Source: Coenobita brevimanus
Lineage: Eukaryota; Arthropoda; Malacostraca; Decapoda; Coenobitidae
DNA length: 64,000 nt
NCBI GenBank assembly: GCA_032717465.1
Contig: CM064713.1
Coordinates: forward strand, 9,726,004 to 9,790,003
Direction of reading: 5' to 3'
Every line of letters starts with the position of its first letter. The stretch's first letter is position 1. Under the pieces are notes generated by a model that was not told the origin of the DNA, made no database searches, and worked only from the letters and a program-made list of their open reading frames with translations. Positions 23,292-34,227 of this stretch are shown here, piece by piece. The position numbers were made by a program, and so were the translations under genes.

Positions 23292-23717
23292 TCACCTAAT
23301 GGCGGCTCTCCACGCTGCACGATCCATTGCAGCCTCCCTGTTCAGTCCCTTAACCCTAGGGTCACACTTAATGACCTCGCCCCATGTCTTTCTCGGTCTA
23401 CCCCTCATAACCCCACCCCCAATATTAACACTTCTCACCTTCCTCACCCAATTATCATCCCCCATCCTCTCCACATGTCCAAACCACTTCAATCTACCTC
23501 TCCTCATCACAACACCAAAACACTCCAGTCCCATCCTACCTCTCAACTCTTCCATTGTAAACCCAGCCCCTCCAGGCCTTGGACGCAGGGACGCACTGCA
23601 CATCCACCTAATCTTTGTCATTTCTGTACGTCTGAGCCGGCGAATGTCTTCCTCCTTCACTGCCCAGGTCTCACTGCCATACAGCATTACACTCCTAAAC
23701 TCCTGAACTTCTTCCAA
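23292..23717 (-). pseudogene. LINE-R C-terminal domain
   Basis: 141 codons starting near MLYGSETWAVKEED, then IRWMCSAS, an ELRGRMGLE block and LKWFGHVERMGDDNW, a succession typical of the end of RTE/BovB-like polyproteins. It is shifted in frame from the RT segment by a break near 23720. No catalytic residue is expected here. Confidence 0.78.
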
Positions 23718-23729
23718 CCACTTCTCACC

Positions 23730-24578
23730 CTAGCCACACAACATGTCTCCCAAACAACAAAACTCTTCCACACACTCAAGAGATTCACCAGCAAGTTCAA
23801 TCTTTTCACGTCTGACAATCTCCACCTGCTCACCCCGGCATGCCGTACACATAAAATCAGCATTATCTCGCAGTCTACCTCTGATACCACTACATCTCTT
23901 ATGCACCCATTTATCACACACACCGCACAAGATGGAATTACTTCCCACGCCGATGTTGCAAACTGCACATGGCCACTCTCCCTCGTCTTTGACGGTACCG
24001 CCACCAACCCTAGATATCATCACTTTTGTTTTATCTGCATTTACCCTTAAACCCTTTTGCCCCATACCATCTCTCCACTTCCTAAACCTTTCCTCCGCCT
24101 CCCTTTCATGCTCTGCAATCAACACCAAATCATCAGCATACAACAACTCCCACGGGAGTCCGTTTCTAAAGTCACCTGAAAGGGCTTCAAGTACCATGAT
24201 AAACAACATGGGACACAAGACTGACCCCTGATGCACACCAACATTCACGGAAAACTCATCACTCAAATCTCCATTCACTCTCACCTGGGTGTGAGCACCC
24301 ACATACATGGCCATAACCACCCTAATCAGCCACTCCTCCAAGCCAAGCTTTCTCATTGCCCACCTCACCACCTCTCTAGGGACTCTGTCAAAGGCCTTTT
24401 CCAAATCAACAAAAACAAAATAAAGATCCCTTCTCCTACCAATATATTTTTCCTGAAGCTGTCGAACAATGGATATGGCATCAGTGGTCCCCCTACCTAG
24501 CATAAACCCAAACTGCATCTCATCAATATTCACTCTTTCTCTAATCATACCTTCTAAAACTCTCTCCATTACCTTCAT
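23730..24578 (-). pseudogene. LINE-R reverse transcriptase with PHD-like finger
   Basis: 282 codons. Motifs: MQFGFMLGRGTTDAI, FVFVDLEKAFDRVPRE (catalytic Asp), VGVHQGSVLCPMLF, LLYADDLVLIAE (catalytic YADD) and LRVNADKTKVM. After the palm, residues ~205-250 hold a Cys4-His-Cys3 array: C-x2-C, C-x2-C, W-V-H-x2-C and C-x2-C. This is the layout of a PHD-type zinc finger and is placed before the thumb. The N-terminal fingers (24579-24713) are degenerate, so this is not a functional enzyme. Confidence 0.85.
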
Positions 24579-24713
24579 TATCTGATCTAAATCTTTATAC
24601 CTCTATAATTTCCTCTTTCCAGGGCATCACCCTTCCCTTTTTACACATTTACAATTACACTCTTCAGCCAATCATCTGGGACAACACACTCATAAATAAT
24701 CCTATTTATCAGA

Positions 24714-25427
24714 TCAGTGACTAAACTCACCCCTATATCGCCTGAGGCCTCCAACATTTCGGCAGTCAACCCAGACACACCTGCTGCCTTCCCCCACCCT
24801 CATCCTGCCTATTGCCTCGCTCACAGTAGCAGTATCAATCAAAAGCCAAGGGCCAGACACTGGATCTGTTGGCTCCAAATCTTCCCTGTCCCAGTCAAAC
24901 TCCTCATTCAACAACCGGTTATAATGCTCTCTCCATGCATCTTTAATATCCTCACTGTTCACCACTACCCTTCCTTCATCATTCTTCACACACTGCTCAC
25001 CTATGATATCCCGATTATCCCTGTTCACCTGACCTGCCATCCTAAATATATTTTTCCTTTCCCCATGATTTAGGTTATCAAGTACTTGTCTCTGTGACTC
25101 AGACTTTGCCCTGTATGCCTCTCTCCTAGCCCTACGCTTGGCAGCCAAATATTCCTCTTTGCTACCACCCTTCTTCCATTCCCGGAAAAGCCTTCTTTTC
25201 TCCTTAATTGCAGCTTCTACACCCTCATCCCACCACCAAGTTACTTTATGTCTTGGTGGTCCTCTTGTCCAGCCACATGTTACATCAGTAACTCTCAAGA
25301 AATTGTTCTTGAGGGCTCTGTACTGTTCATTAACGCCTCTGTCTACAGCTCCCTGTTCAGCCACCACTCTCCTCAACTCGCTATACTGTAGAAGGCATCC
25401 CTTACTACTTGGTTTTTCAGCTTCCAT
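24714..25427 (-). pseudogene. LINE-R EN-RT linker domain
   Basis: 237 codons, rich in Arg, Lys and Glu (WWWDEGVEAAIKEKRRLFREW; later SKEEYLAAKRRARRE). This is the usual basic helical linker before RT in such elements. A base gain near 24795 garbles the last ~25 residues. It is out of frame with the endonuclease because of five extra bases near 25382-25388 that are missing from the second satellite unit. Confidence 0.75.
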
Positions 25428-26188
25428 ATTTTCCTCCTAGGTACATAAGTCCTCTTTTTCATCACTTGTTCTTTAAGCACCATATCACAAATCAATAGTT
25501 TGTGCTGCTGCACACACTCCTCACTTCCTATAACTTTAACATCCCTCACTAACCTCCTATCGGCCCTCCTAACCAGAAAATAATCTATCTGACTGCTATT
25601 TCCCCCAGACTCATACGTAATTAACCTACTGTCTCTTTTCCTAAAATATGTGTTGCACACAATCATGTCCGTTGCCTCCCCAAACTCGAGTATCCTTTCC
25701 CCTTCTGCATTCCTTAGACCATATGCACATCCCCCATGCACTCCTTCATAACCTTGTGCTGCTTCATCTACATGACCATTTAAGTCCCCTCCCAGAATCA
25801 CTATCTCATCATCCCGCATACCACCCACTACACGTATTAAATCATTCCAAAATCTATCTTTCTCTGATTCATCCAATCCTGCCTGTGGAGCATATGCCGA
25901 TATAATCACAGCTATCTTTCTTCCCAACAGAATTTTCACTACCAATATCCTATCGCTTACTCTCAAAACATTCATAACATATTCCACCCATTTCTCCACA
26001 ACCATCACACCAACACCTCCATATCCATCTGTCCTCCCCTGCCAAAACAACTTATAGCAACAGTCTTTCCCAACAATCTTTCTGGCTGATCCACCCCTGT
26101 ACCGGACTTCCTGCAAACACGCCACATCTACCCACCTCCTACTGAATGCATCAACGACTTCCCCTGCTCTTCCCCTCAAACTTCCCAC
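25373..26188 (-). pseudogene. LINE-R AP-like endonuclease
   Basis: 271 codons. Starts near the conserved TWNVGSLRGR block (the ATG at 26188 is internal to it). CLQEVRYRG supplies the metal-binding Glu, then VIILGG/GGDLNGHVDEAA (Asp and Asn), a SSQIDYFLVRR block and an Asp-less HKLLICDM ending, where one would expect the Asp-His pair. Such ORFs are often labelled craniofacial development protein 2-like in automatic annotation, but the linked RT shows this is LINE. Length and motif order are normal for RTE-like endonucleases. Confidence 0.85.
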
Positions 26189-26258
26189 ATTCCATGTGTA
26201 CCCGTAAAGTAGTATGTATGTGTGTTTAAGGGTTTTGTGATCTTTTTCCCTTACTTAA

Positions 26259-27571
26259 CCCAAGGCATCCCATTGACGCACGAGTACATCACAGTGATTT
26301 GTCACAGCTAGACCCATCGACTTACCAGTACGTCGTGCAATTGCAAGGTTCATAATTTGCACAATTTTCGCGTGTGATTTTTGGTACATATACATGGGAC
26401 ACCTTCCTCTACAAGATGCCAGCCAGGGACAATGCCTTACCCCACATGAGCTCCCCTCCCCCTGCATGCCATTGTCTTCTGCAATTAACCTGTTACCAGT
26501 GACCTGGCCAATAAAGACATTCAGGGCCAGAGTGATTCCCCAGTCGATGACAATGTGGAGGACAAAATTTACATAGCATTAACCCATCACGTCCCGAGCT
26601 ATTTTGCACCTCCGACACCTCCCAATCCCTAGGTATTTTCGAAAATTTTTTTTTGGTTAAAACCTCTGCTTTTGGTGAGAAACATCGAAAATTCATAGAC
26701 AAATCGCTCACCTGAGCTTTAAAATGCACGATCCAGGTAGCAATACCTCCTTACCTTACGGGGTTTTCTAACAGGCTGGCACCAAAGAAAATGAGTTCTA
26801 TGGGAGGGTAACTATTTCACACCACTCATAAACGGTATTTATTTATTTACTTGGTACGAATTTATATGTAGTACGAGAGTATATTGGTTTTCAAACAGTA
26901 TTATAGGCATTATAAGCATTGTTTCAATCACTAACTCATCACCATACCTGACCTTTTTTTGCCACATTACCTGATCATCATTTCTGACTGTTTCCTCCTC
27001 TAATGCTATGTAAACTTTGTCCTCCACATTGTCATCGATTGGGGAATCACTCTGGCCCTGAATGTCTTTATTGGCCAGGTCACTGGTAACGGGTGAATTG
27101 CTGAGACAATGGCGTGCAGGGGGGTGGGAGGTTAGGCAGTGTAAGGCATTGTCCCTGCTTGGCATCTTGTAGAGGAATAGAGGAAGGTGTCCCATGTATA
27201 CGTACGAAAAATCACGCACGAAAATTGAAAATTGTGCAAATTATGAATCTTGCAATTGCTCAACGTACCCGTATGTTGTCGGGACTGGCAAATGCAAAAT
27301 GTTGCAACGTATCCATACGTCGACGGGACGCCTCGGGTTAAAGGAAGAATCAGTCAGAAATGATGATCAGGTAATGTCGCCAAAAAAGGTCAGGTATGAT
27401 GATGTGTTAGTGAGTGAAACAATGCTTATAATATCTATATTACTGTTTGAAAACCAATACACTCTCGTACGACATATAAATTCGTACCAAATAAATAAAT
27501 AAATAAATACCGTTTATGAGTGGTGTGGAATAGTTACCCTCTCATAGAACTCGTTTTCATTGGAGCCAGCC
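26259..27571 (+). mobile_element. Outer piggyBac-like MITE of the unit (right end lost)
   Basis: TTAA at 26255-26258 precedes CCCAAGGCATCCC. The following sequence matches the left part of the MITE at 21829-22579, including the ACCTGTTACCAGTGACCTGG block and the DSPIDDNVEDK-type frame. It is interrupted by the inverted MITE at 26583-27337 and resumes after it up to about 27571 (GCCAGCCT), where similarity to 21829-22579 stops and the DIRS-like block begins. No right terminal repeat or closing TTAA is present. Confidence 0.8.
26583..27337 (-). mobile_element. Nested inverted piggyBac-like MITE (755 bp)
   Basis: Flanked by TTAA (26579-26582 and 27338-27341). Ends are CCCATCACGTCCCG and, read inward from the right, CCCGAGGCGTCCCG (10 of 14 match). 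It lies opposite in orientation to the outer MITE and carries the same DNVEDKVYIALEEE segment on the minus strand (within 26839-27219). Removing it rejoins the outer element at the same place where the copy at 21829-22579 is continuous. It recurs at the same position in every unit. Confidence 0.85.
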
Positions 27572-28227
27572 TCAAATAGTATGGCACATCAAGGTATGAG
27601 CCCTTCCAGGCATATACAGAACAAATCCAGTGGTTCACTCACCATCGCCGTTGTGGGACCTGTTGGCTCAGGAATTTCTGGGGAGAAGAACCAGAGGGCC
27701 AATGCACATTCCAGGTTTAAGTTAGCCTCAGTTGAATGGACTGTCTGGAGGGGTATATTCAACTCATTGGTTCTCAGGTGGGGCCACATGCAGGTGGACC
27801 TCTTTGTAACCAAAGACACGATTCAGTTCCTGCCCTACATATCCGAGATGCACTGTATGCCAACAGGTGGCACGAATGTGAGAGAGGAGGACATTCATAT
27901 ACTTGTTTCCCTCACCTCCATCCAAAGTTCTAAAAGTAGTTAGCAATTTCATCCTTGACTGTCAGAAATTTTCTCCTAGTACTAGAGAGCTGCAAAAGGT
28001 AAGCCCAAACCCATTGCCCCTGGGGATGGCATGCATCCTAACAGAGAAACTCCAAGCAACATTGAACTTTTATGCATGGCATTTCTCCAGCGAGTTCTAA
28101 CCTTCACCGAATTTCGTGGAGGATATGCTATGAACATTATGGGCCTCCTCCACCAATCCCTCTGGACTGCTTTCCTCTGTTTCTGAGCAGAATAGAGAGG
28201 CCCTTCAATAACAGATCCCAGGTCCTG
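27572..28227 (+). pseudogene. DIRS-like RNase H remnant
   Basis: On the plus strand, a frame at 27560-27943 contains ANAHSRFKLASVEWTV, a stretch ending RWGHMQVDLFVTKD, and LPYIS. A second frame adds DALYANRW and HSYTCFPHLHPKF. The order (ADxLSR-like, EWxL-like, WG-x3-DLF, LPxYxS, DAL-x-W, YxFPP-like) resembles the RNase H end of DIRS-type tyrosine-recombinase retroelements. Frameshifts break it. No RT, methylase or recombinase is visible nearby. Assignment is from motif spacing only. Confidence 0.45.
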
Positions 28228-28625
28228 TCATTATCTCCACCAAGGAGATTATGTTTAACCCTGCCTTTGTTTGTTTGTCTGTCTGCCTGTCTGTTAGCAG
28301 GATTATTCAAAAAGTTATGAATAGATTTTGACTAAATTTTGTGGAACTGTGGGCCATGGCCCAAGTAATAAATGACTAAATTTTGGATCGGATCCGAATC
28401 CGGAGTATCCCCCACAATATCTCCAAAATTTCTCAGTGATTTTCAGTGAAATTTTATGGAAAGGTTGGCCATGGACCAAGAAAGAACTGATTATATTTGG
28501 GGGTGGATCCGGAACCGGATCCTATATCCACGGATCTGGATCCGGATTCTGTATCCATAGATACGGATACGGATCCTTTTTAATAGCAATGGCATTGGCG
28601 AAGATATGCGCTCTGTGAACGTTTT
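28228..28625 (+). repeat. Dispersed repeat with clustered GGATCC sites
   Basis: Opens with a GGAGATTATGTTTAACCCTG-like block and TGTTTGTCTGTCTGCC repeats, then two ATGGCC/GGCCAT segments, then five GGATCC sites within ~195 bp (28386-28577). It ends in a GGCGAAGATATGCGCTCTGTG-like block. From memory this resembles a repeat found scattered in many marine animal genomes; that could not be checked. Present in all eight complete units. Confidence 0.55.
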
Positions 28626-28758
28626 CTACTTCTATCGAGTTTGGTAAAGAGGAATGGCAGGATGGGGACTGTCTTAGATTTGTGCACTGTTCCCAGCATG
28701 CACTATATTTGCACAGGATGGACTCGCGGTGTCCCTTTTGCCATCTCCAAGGTCGCTT

Positions 28759-28768
28759 GAAAAAAAGA

Positions 28769-28800
<32 letters not shown>

Positions 28801-28834
28801 CGAAGACTTTAAGCTTGCTCCTCTCACAATCCCA
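28759..28834 (+). repeat. A-run / (GA)n tract and junction to the next unit
   Basis: An A-run followed by (GA)n, then AAGCTTGCTCCTCTCACAAT and CCCA up to the LINE-R junction. Run lengths differ between units: this one has a G inside the A-run, and the tract before 36858 is the shortest. They explain most of the period variation. Confidence 0.85.
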
Positions 28835-30204
28835 GCCTCGCTCACAGTAGCAGTATCAATCAAAGGCCAAGGGCCAGACACTGGATCTGTTGGCTCCAAA
28901 TCTTCCCTGTCCCAGTCAAACTCCTCATTCAACAACCGGTTATAATGCTCTCTCCATGCATCTTTAATATCCTCACTGTTCACCACTACCCTTCCTTCAT
29001 CATTCTTCACACACTGCTCACCTATGATATCCCGATTATCCCTGTTCACCTGACCTGCCATCCTAAAAATATTTTTCCTTTCCTCATGATTTAGGTTATC
29101 AAGTACTTGTCTCTGTGACTCAGACTTTGCCCTGTATACCTCTCTCCTAGCCCTACGCTTGGCAGCCAAATATTCCTCTTTGCTACCACCCTTCTTCCAT
29201 TCCCGGAAAAGCCTTCTTTTCTCCTTAATTGCAGCTTCTACACCCTCATCCCACCACCAAGTTACTTTATGTCTTGGTGGTCCTCTTGTCCAGCCACATG
29301 TTACATCAGTAACTCTCAAGAAATTGTTCTTGAGGGCTCTGTACTGTTCATTAACGCCTCTGTCTACAGCTCCCTGTTCAGCCACCACTCTCCTCAACTC
29401 GCTATAGAAGGCATCCCTTACTACTTGGTTTTTCAGCTTCCATATTTTCCTCCTAGGTACATAAGTCCTCTTTTTCATCACTTGTTCTTTAAGCACCATA
29501 TCACAAATCAATAGTTTGTGCTGCTGCACACACTCCTCACTTCCTATAACTTTAACATCCCTCACTAACCTCCTATCGGCCCTCCTAACCAGAAAATAAT
29601 CTATCTGACTGCTATTTCCCCCAGACTCATACGTAATTAACCTACTGTCTCTTTTCCTAAAATATGTGTTGCACACAATCATGTCCGTTGCCTCCCCAAA
29701 CTCGAGTATCCTTTCCCCTTCTGCATTCCTTAGACCATATGCACATCCCCCATGCACTCCTTCATAACCTTGTGCTGCTTCATCTACATGACCATTTAAG
29801 TCCCCTCCCAGAATCACTATCTCATCATCCCGCATACCACCCACTACACGTATTAAATCATTCCAAAATCTATCTTTCTCTGATTCATCCAATCCTGCCT
29901 GTGGAGCATATGCCGATATAATCACAGCTATCTTTCTTCCCAACAGAATTTTCACTACCAATATCCTATCGCTTACTCTCAAAACATTCATAACATATTC
30001 CACCCATTTCTCCACAACCATCACACCAACACCTCCACATCCATCTGTCCTCCCCTGCCAAAACAACTTATAGCAACAGTCTTTCCCAACAATCTTTCTG
30101 GCTGATCCACCCCTGTACCGGACTTCCTGCAAACACGCCACATCTACAAACCTCCTACTGAATGCATCAACGACTTCCCCTGCTCTTCCCCTCAAACTTC
30201 CCAC
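28835..30204 (-). pseudogene. LINE-R EN + linker, unit 2 (longest continuous frame)
   Basis: Endonuclease and linker are in one frame because the five extra bases present in the other units are absent. The frame runs from 30204 across the unit junction to 28522, for 560 codons. The real LINE part ends at 28835; the remaining codons are Ser/Leu/Phe-rich translation of the GA/A tract and dispersed repeat. One endonuclease residue differs from the other units (Cys for Tyr in TDGYGG). RT is missing, so it cannot act alone as a retrotransposon. Confidence 0.82.
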
Positions 30205-32782
30205 ATTCCATGTGTACTCGTAAAGTAGTATGTATGTGTGTTTAAGGGTTTTGTGATCTTTTTCCCTTACTTAACCCAAGGCATCCCATTGACGCACGAG
30301 TACATCACAGTGATTTGTCACAGCTAGACCCATCGACTTACCAGTACGTCGTGCAATTGCAAGGTTCATAATTTGCACAATTTTTGCGTGTGATTTTTGG
30401 TACATATACATGGGACACCTTCCTCTACAAGATGCCAGCCAGGGACAATGCCTTACCCCACATGAGCTCCCCTCCCCCTGCATGCCATTGTCTTCTGCAA
30501 TTAACCTGTTACCAGTGACCTGACCAATAAAGACATTCAGGGCCAGAGTGATTCCCCAGTCGATGACAATGTGGAGGACAAAATTTACATAGCATTAATC
30601 CATCACGTCCCGAGCTATTTTGCACCTCCGACACCTCCCAATCCCTAGGTATTTTCGAAATATTTTTTTTGGTTAAAACCTCTGCTTTTGGTGAGAAACA
30701 TCGAAAATTCATAGACAAATCGCTCACCTGAGCTTTAAAATGCACGATCCAGGTAGCAATACCTCCTTACCTTACGGGGTTTTCTAACAGGCTGGCACCA
30801 AAGAAAATGAGTTCTATGGGAGGGTAACTATTTCACACCACTCATAAATGGTAATTATTTATTTACTTGGTACGAATTTATATGTAGTACGAGAGTATAT
30901 TGGTTTTCAAACAGTATTATAGGCATTATAAACATTGTTTCAATCACTAACTCATCACCATACCTGACCTTTTTTTGCCACATTACCTGATCATCATTTC
31001 TGACTGTTTCCTCCTCTAATGCTATGTAAACTTTGTCCTCCACATTGTCATCGATTGGGGAATCACTCTGGCCCTGAATGTCTTTATTGGCCAGGTCACT
31101 GGTAACGGGTGAATTGCTGAGACAATGGCGTGCAGGGGGGTGGGAGGTTAGGCAGTGTAAGGCATTGTCCCTGCTTGGCATCTTGTAGAGGAATAGAGGA
31201 AGGTGTCCCATGTATACGTACGAAAAATCACGCACGAAAATTGAAAATTGTGCAAATTATGAATCTTGCAATTGCTCAACGTACCCGTATGTTGTCGGGA
31301 CTGGCAAATGCAAAATGTTGCAACGTATCCATACGTCGACGGGACGCCTCGGGTTAAAGGAAGAATCAGTCAGAAATGATGATCAGGTAATGTCGCCAAA
31401 AAAGGTCAGGTATGATGATGTGTTAGTGAGTGAAACAATGCTTATAATATCTATATTACTGTTTGAAAACCAATACACTCTCGTACGACATATAAATTCG
31501 TACCAAATAAATAAATAAATAAATACCGTTTATGAGTGGTGTGGAATAGTTACCCTCTCATAGAACTCGTTTTCATTGGAGCCAGCCTCAAATAGTATGG
31601 CACATCAAGGTATGAGCCCTTCCAGGCATATACAGAACAAATCCAGTGGTTCACTCACCATCGCCGTTGTGGGACCTGTTGGCTCAGGAATTTCTGGGGA
31701 GAAGAACCAGAGGGCCAATGCACATTCCAGGTTTAAGTTAGCCTCAGTTGAATGGACTGTCTGGAGGGGTATATTCAACTCATTGGTTCTCAGGTGGGGC
31801 CACATGCAGGTGGACCTCTTTGTAACCAAAGACACGATTCAGTTCCTGCCCTACATATCCGAGATGCACTGTATGCCAACAGGTGGCACGAATGTGAGAG
31901 AGGAGGACATTCATATACTTGTTTCCCTCACCTCCATCCAAAGTTCTAAAAGTAGTTAGCAATTTCATCCTTGACTGTCAGAAATTTTCTCCTAGTACTA
32001 GAGAGCTGCAAAAGGTAAGCCCAAACCCATTGCCCCTGGGGATGGCATGCATCCTAACAGAGAAACTCCAAGCAACATTGAACTTTTATGCATGGCATTT
32101 CTCCAGCGAGTTCTAACCTTCACCGAATTTCGTGGAGGATATGCTATGAACATTATGGGCCTCCTCCACCAATCCCTCTGGACTGCTTTCCTCTGTTTCT
32201 GAGCAGAATAGAGAGGCCCTTCAATAACAGATCCCAGGTCCTGTCATTATCTCCACCAAGGAGATTATGTTTAACCCTGCCTTTGTTTGTTTGTCTGTCT
32301 GCCTGTCTGTTAGCAGGATTATTCAAAAAGTTATGAATAGATTTTGACTAAATTTTGTGGAACTGTGGGCCATGGCCCAAGTAATAAATGACTAAATTTT
32401 GGATCGGATCCGAATCCGGAGTATCCCCCACAATATCTCCAAAATTTCTCAGTGATTTTCAGTGAAATTTTATGGAAAGGTTGGCCATGGACCAAGAAAG
32501 AACTGATTATATTTGGGGGTGGATCCGGAACCGGATCCTATATCCACGGATCTGGATCCGGATTCTGTATCCACAGATACGGATACGGATCCTTTTTAAT
32601 AGCAATGGCATTGGCGAAGATATGCGCTCTGTGAACGTTTTCTACTTCTATCGAGTTTGGTAAAGAGGAATGGCAGGATGGGGACTGTCTTAGATTTGTG
32701 CACTGTTCCCAGCATGCACTATATTTGCACAGGATGGACTCGCGGTGTCCCTTTTGCCATCTCCAAGGTCGCTTGAAAAAAA

Positions 32783-32821
<39 letters not shown>

Positions 32822-32852
32822 AGACTTCAAGCTTGCTCCTCTCACAATCCCA
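28835..32852 (+). repeat. Satellite unit 2
   Basis: Nested MITE at 30599-31353. Unit-specific bases: TTAATCCATC instead of TTAACCCATC at the MITE end, CACATCCATC for CATATCCATC at ~30037, TTTTTGCGTG for TTTTCGCGTG at ~30381, and GACCTGACC for GACCTGGCC. It shares the longer AAAT run (near 31507) with unit 1. It lacks the five-base insertion found near the endonuclease end in all other units. Confidence 0.93.
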
Positions 32853-34227
32853 GCCTCGCTCACAGTAGCAGTATCAATCAAAGGCCAAGGGCCAGACACT
32901 GGATCTGTTGGCTCCAAATCTTCCCTGTCCCAGTCAAACTCCTCATTCAACAACCGGTTATAATGCTCTCTCCATGCATCTTTAATATCCTCACTGTTCA
33001 CCACTACCCTTCCTTCATCATTCTTCACACACTGCTCACCTATGATATCCCGATTATCCCTGTTCACCTGACCTGCCATCCTAAAAATATTTTTCCTTTC
33101 CTCATGATTTAGGTTATCAAGTACTTGTCTCTGTGACTCAGACTTTGCCCTGTATACCTCTCTCCTAGCCCTACGCTTGGCAGCCAAATATTCCTCTTTG
33201 CTACCACCCTTCTTCCATTCCCGGAAAAGCCTTCTTTTCTCCTTAATTGCAGCTTCTACACCCTCATCCCACCACCAAGTTACTTTATGTCTTGGTGGTC
33301 CTCTTGTCCAGCCACATGTTACATCAGTAACTCTCAAGAAATTGTTCTTGAGGGCTCTGTACTGTTCATTAACGCCTCTGTCTACAGCTCCCTGTTCAGC
33401 CACCACTCTCCTCAACTCGCTATACTGTAGAAGGCATCCCTTACTACTTGGTTTTTCAGCTTCCATATTTTCCTCCTAGGTACATAAGTCCTCTTTTTCA
33501 TCACTTGTTCTTTAAGCACCATATCACAAATCAATAGTTTGTGCTGCTGCACACACTCCTCACTTCCTATAACTTTAACATCCCTCACTAACCTCCTATC
33601 GGCCCTCCTAACCAGAAAATAATCTATCTGACTGCTATTTCCCCCAGACTCATACGTAATTAACCTACTGTCTCTTTTCCTAAAATATGTGTTGCACACA
33701 ATCATGTCCGTTGCCTCCCCAAACTCGAGTATCCTTTCCCCTTCTGCATTCCTTAGACCATATGCACATCCCCCATGCACTCCTTCATAACCTTGTGCTG
33801 CTTCATCTACATGACCATTTAAGTCCCCTCCCAGAATCACTATCTCATCATCCCGCATACCACCCACTACACGTATTAAATCATTCCAAAATCTATCTTT
33901 CTCTGATTCATCCAATCCTGCCTGTGGAGCATATGCCGATATAATCACAGCTATCTTTCTTCCCAACAGAATTTTCACTACCAATATCCTATCGCTTACT
34001 CTCAAAACATTCATAACATATTCCACCCATTTCTCCACAACCATCACACCAACACCTCCATATCCATCTGTCCTCCCCTGCCAAAACAACTTATAGCAAC
34101 AGTCTTTCCCAACAATCTTTCTGGCTGATCCACCCCTGTACCGGACTTCCTGCAAACACGCCACATCTACAAACCTCCTACTGAATGCATCAACGACTTC
34201 CCCTGCTCTTCCCCTCAAACTTCCCAC
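32853..34227 (-). pseudogene. LINE-R EN + linker fragment, unit 3
   Basis: Endonuclease frame 34227-33412 and linker frame 33466 downward, separated by the five-base insertion near 33422-33426. Catalytic motif regions are as in LINE-R. Confidence 0.8.

Larger units (their letters stand above)
23222..26205 (-). mobile_element. LINE-R: RTE-like non-LTR retrotransposon
   Basis: On the minus strand: endonuclease (26188-25373), linker (25427-24714), RT with an embedded PHD-like finger (24578-23730) and a C-terminal domain (23717-23292). The 3' terminus ends in short AACGAAAACG-type tandem repeats instead of poly-A, as in RTE/BovB-like elements. The compact EN-RT layout without RNase H also fits that clade (inferred). 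At least four frameshifts break it. Its 5' half (24814-26205) is the part amplified in the satellite. The 5' boundary near 26205 is approximate. Confidence 0.82.
24814..28834 (+). repeat. Satellite unit 1 (left edge)
   Basis: The most diverged unit at its left end. Compared with the others it has AAAGCC for AAGGCC at ~24840, a different base in the ATATATTTT/AAATATTTT tract at ~25050, CCCATG for CTCATG, and CCCACC for CAAACC at ~26130. Its LINE-R part is continuous with the rest of LINE-R to the left. It ends in an A-run interrupted by G, then (GA)n. Confidence 0.93.

Noticed and set aside
23224..24231. Pro/Ser/Thr-rich plus-strand ORFs
   Set aside because: They lie antisense to the RT and C-terminal domain of LINE-R, and the sense frame has clear motifs.
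25373..26188. Host gene resembling craniofacial development protein 2
   Set aside because: The endonuclease is followed by a LINE linker, RT and C-terminus on the same strand, so it is part of a retrotransposon.
26583..27337. Nested block as an inversion of part of the outer MITE
   Set aside because: Both ends have terminal repeats and a duplicated TTAA, which fits a separate insertion better than an inversion.
27560..27943. A 127-codon plus-strand ORF repeated unchanged in eight units, seemingly conserved
   Set aside because: Units are nearly identical everywhere, so lack of change reflects recent amplification and gives no evidence of selection. Its content is a DIRS-like relic.
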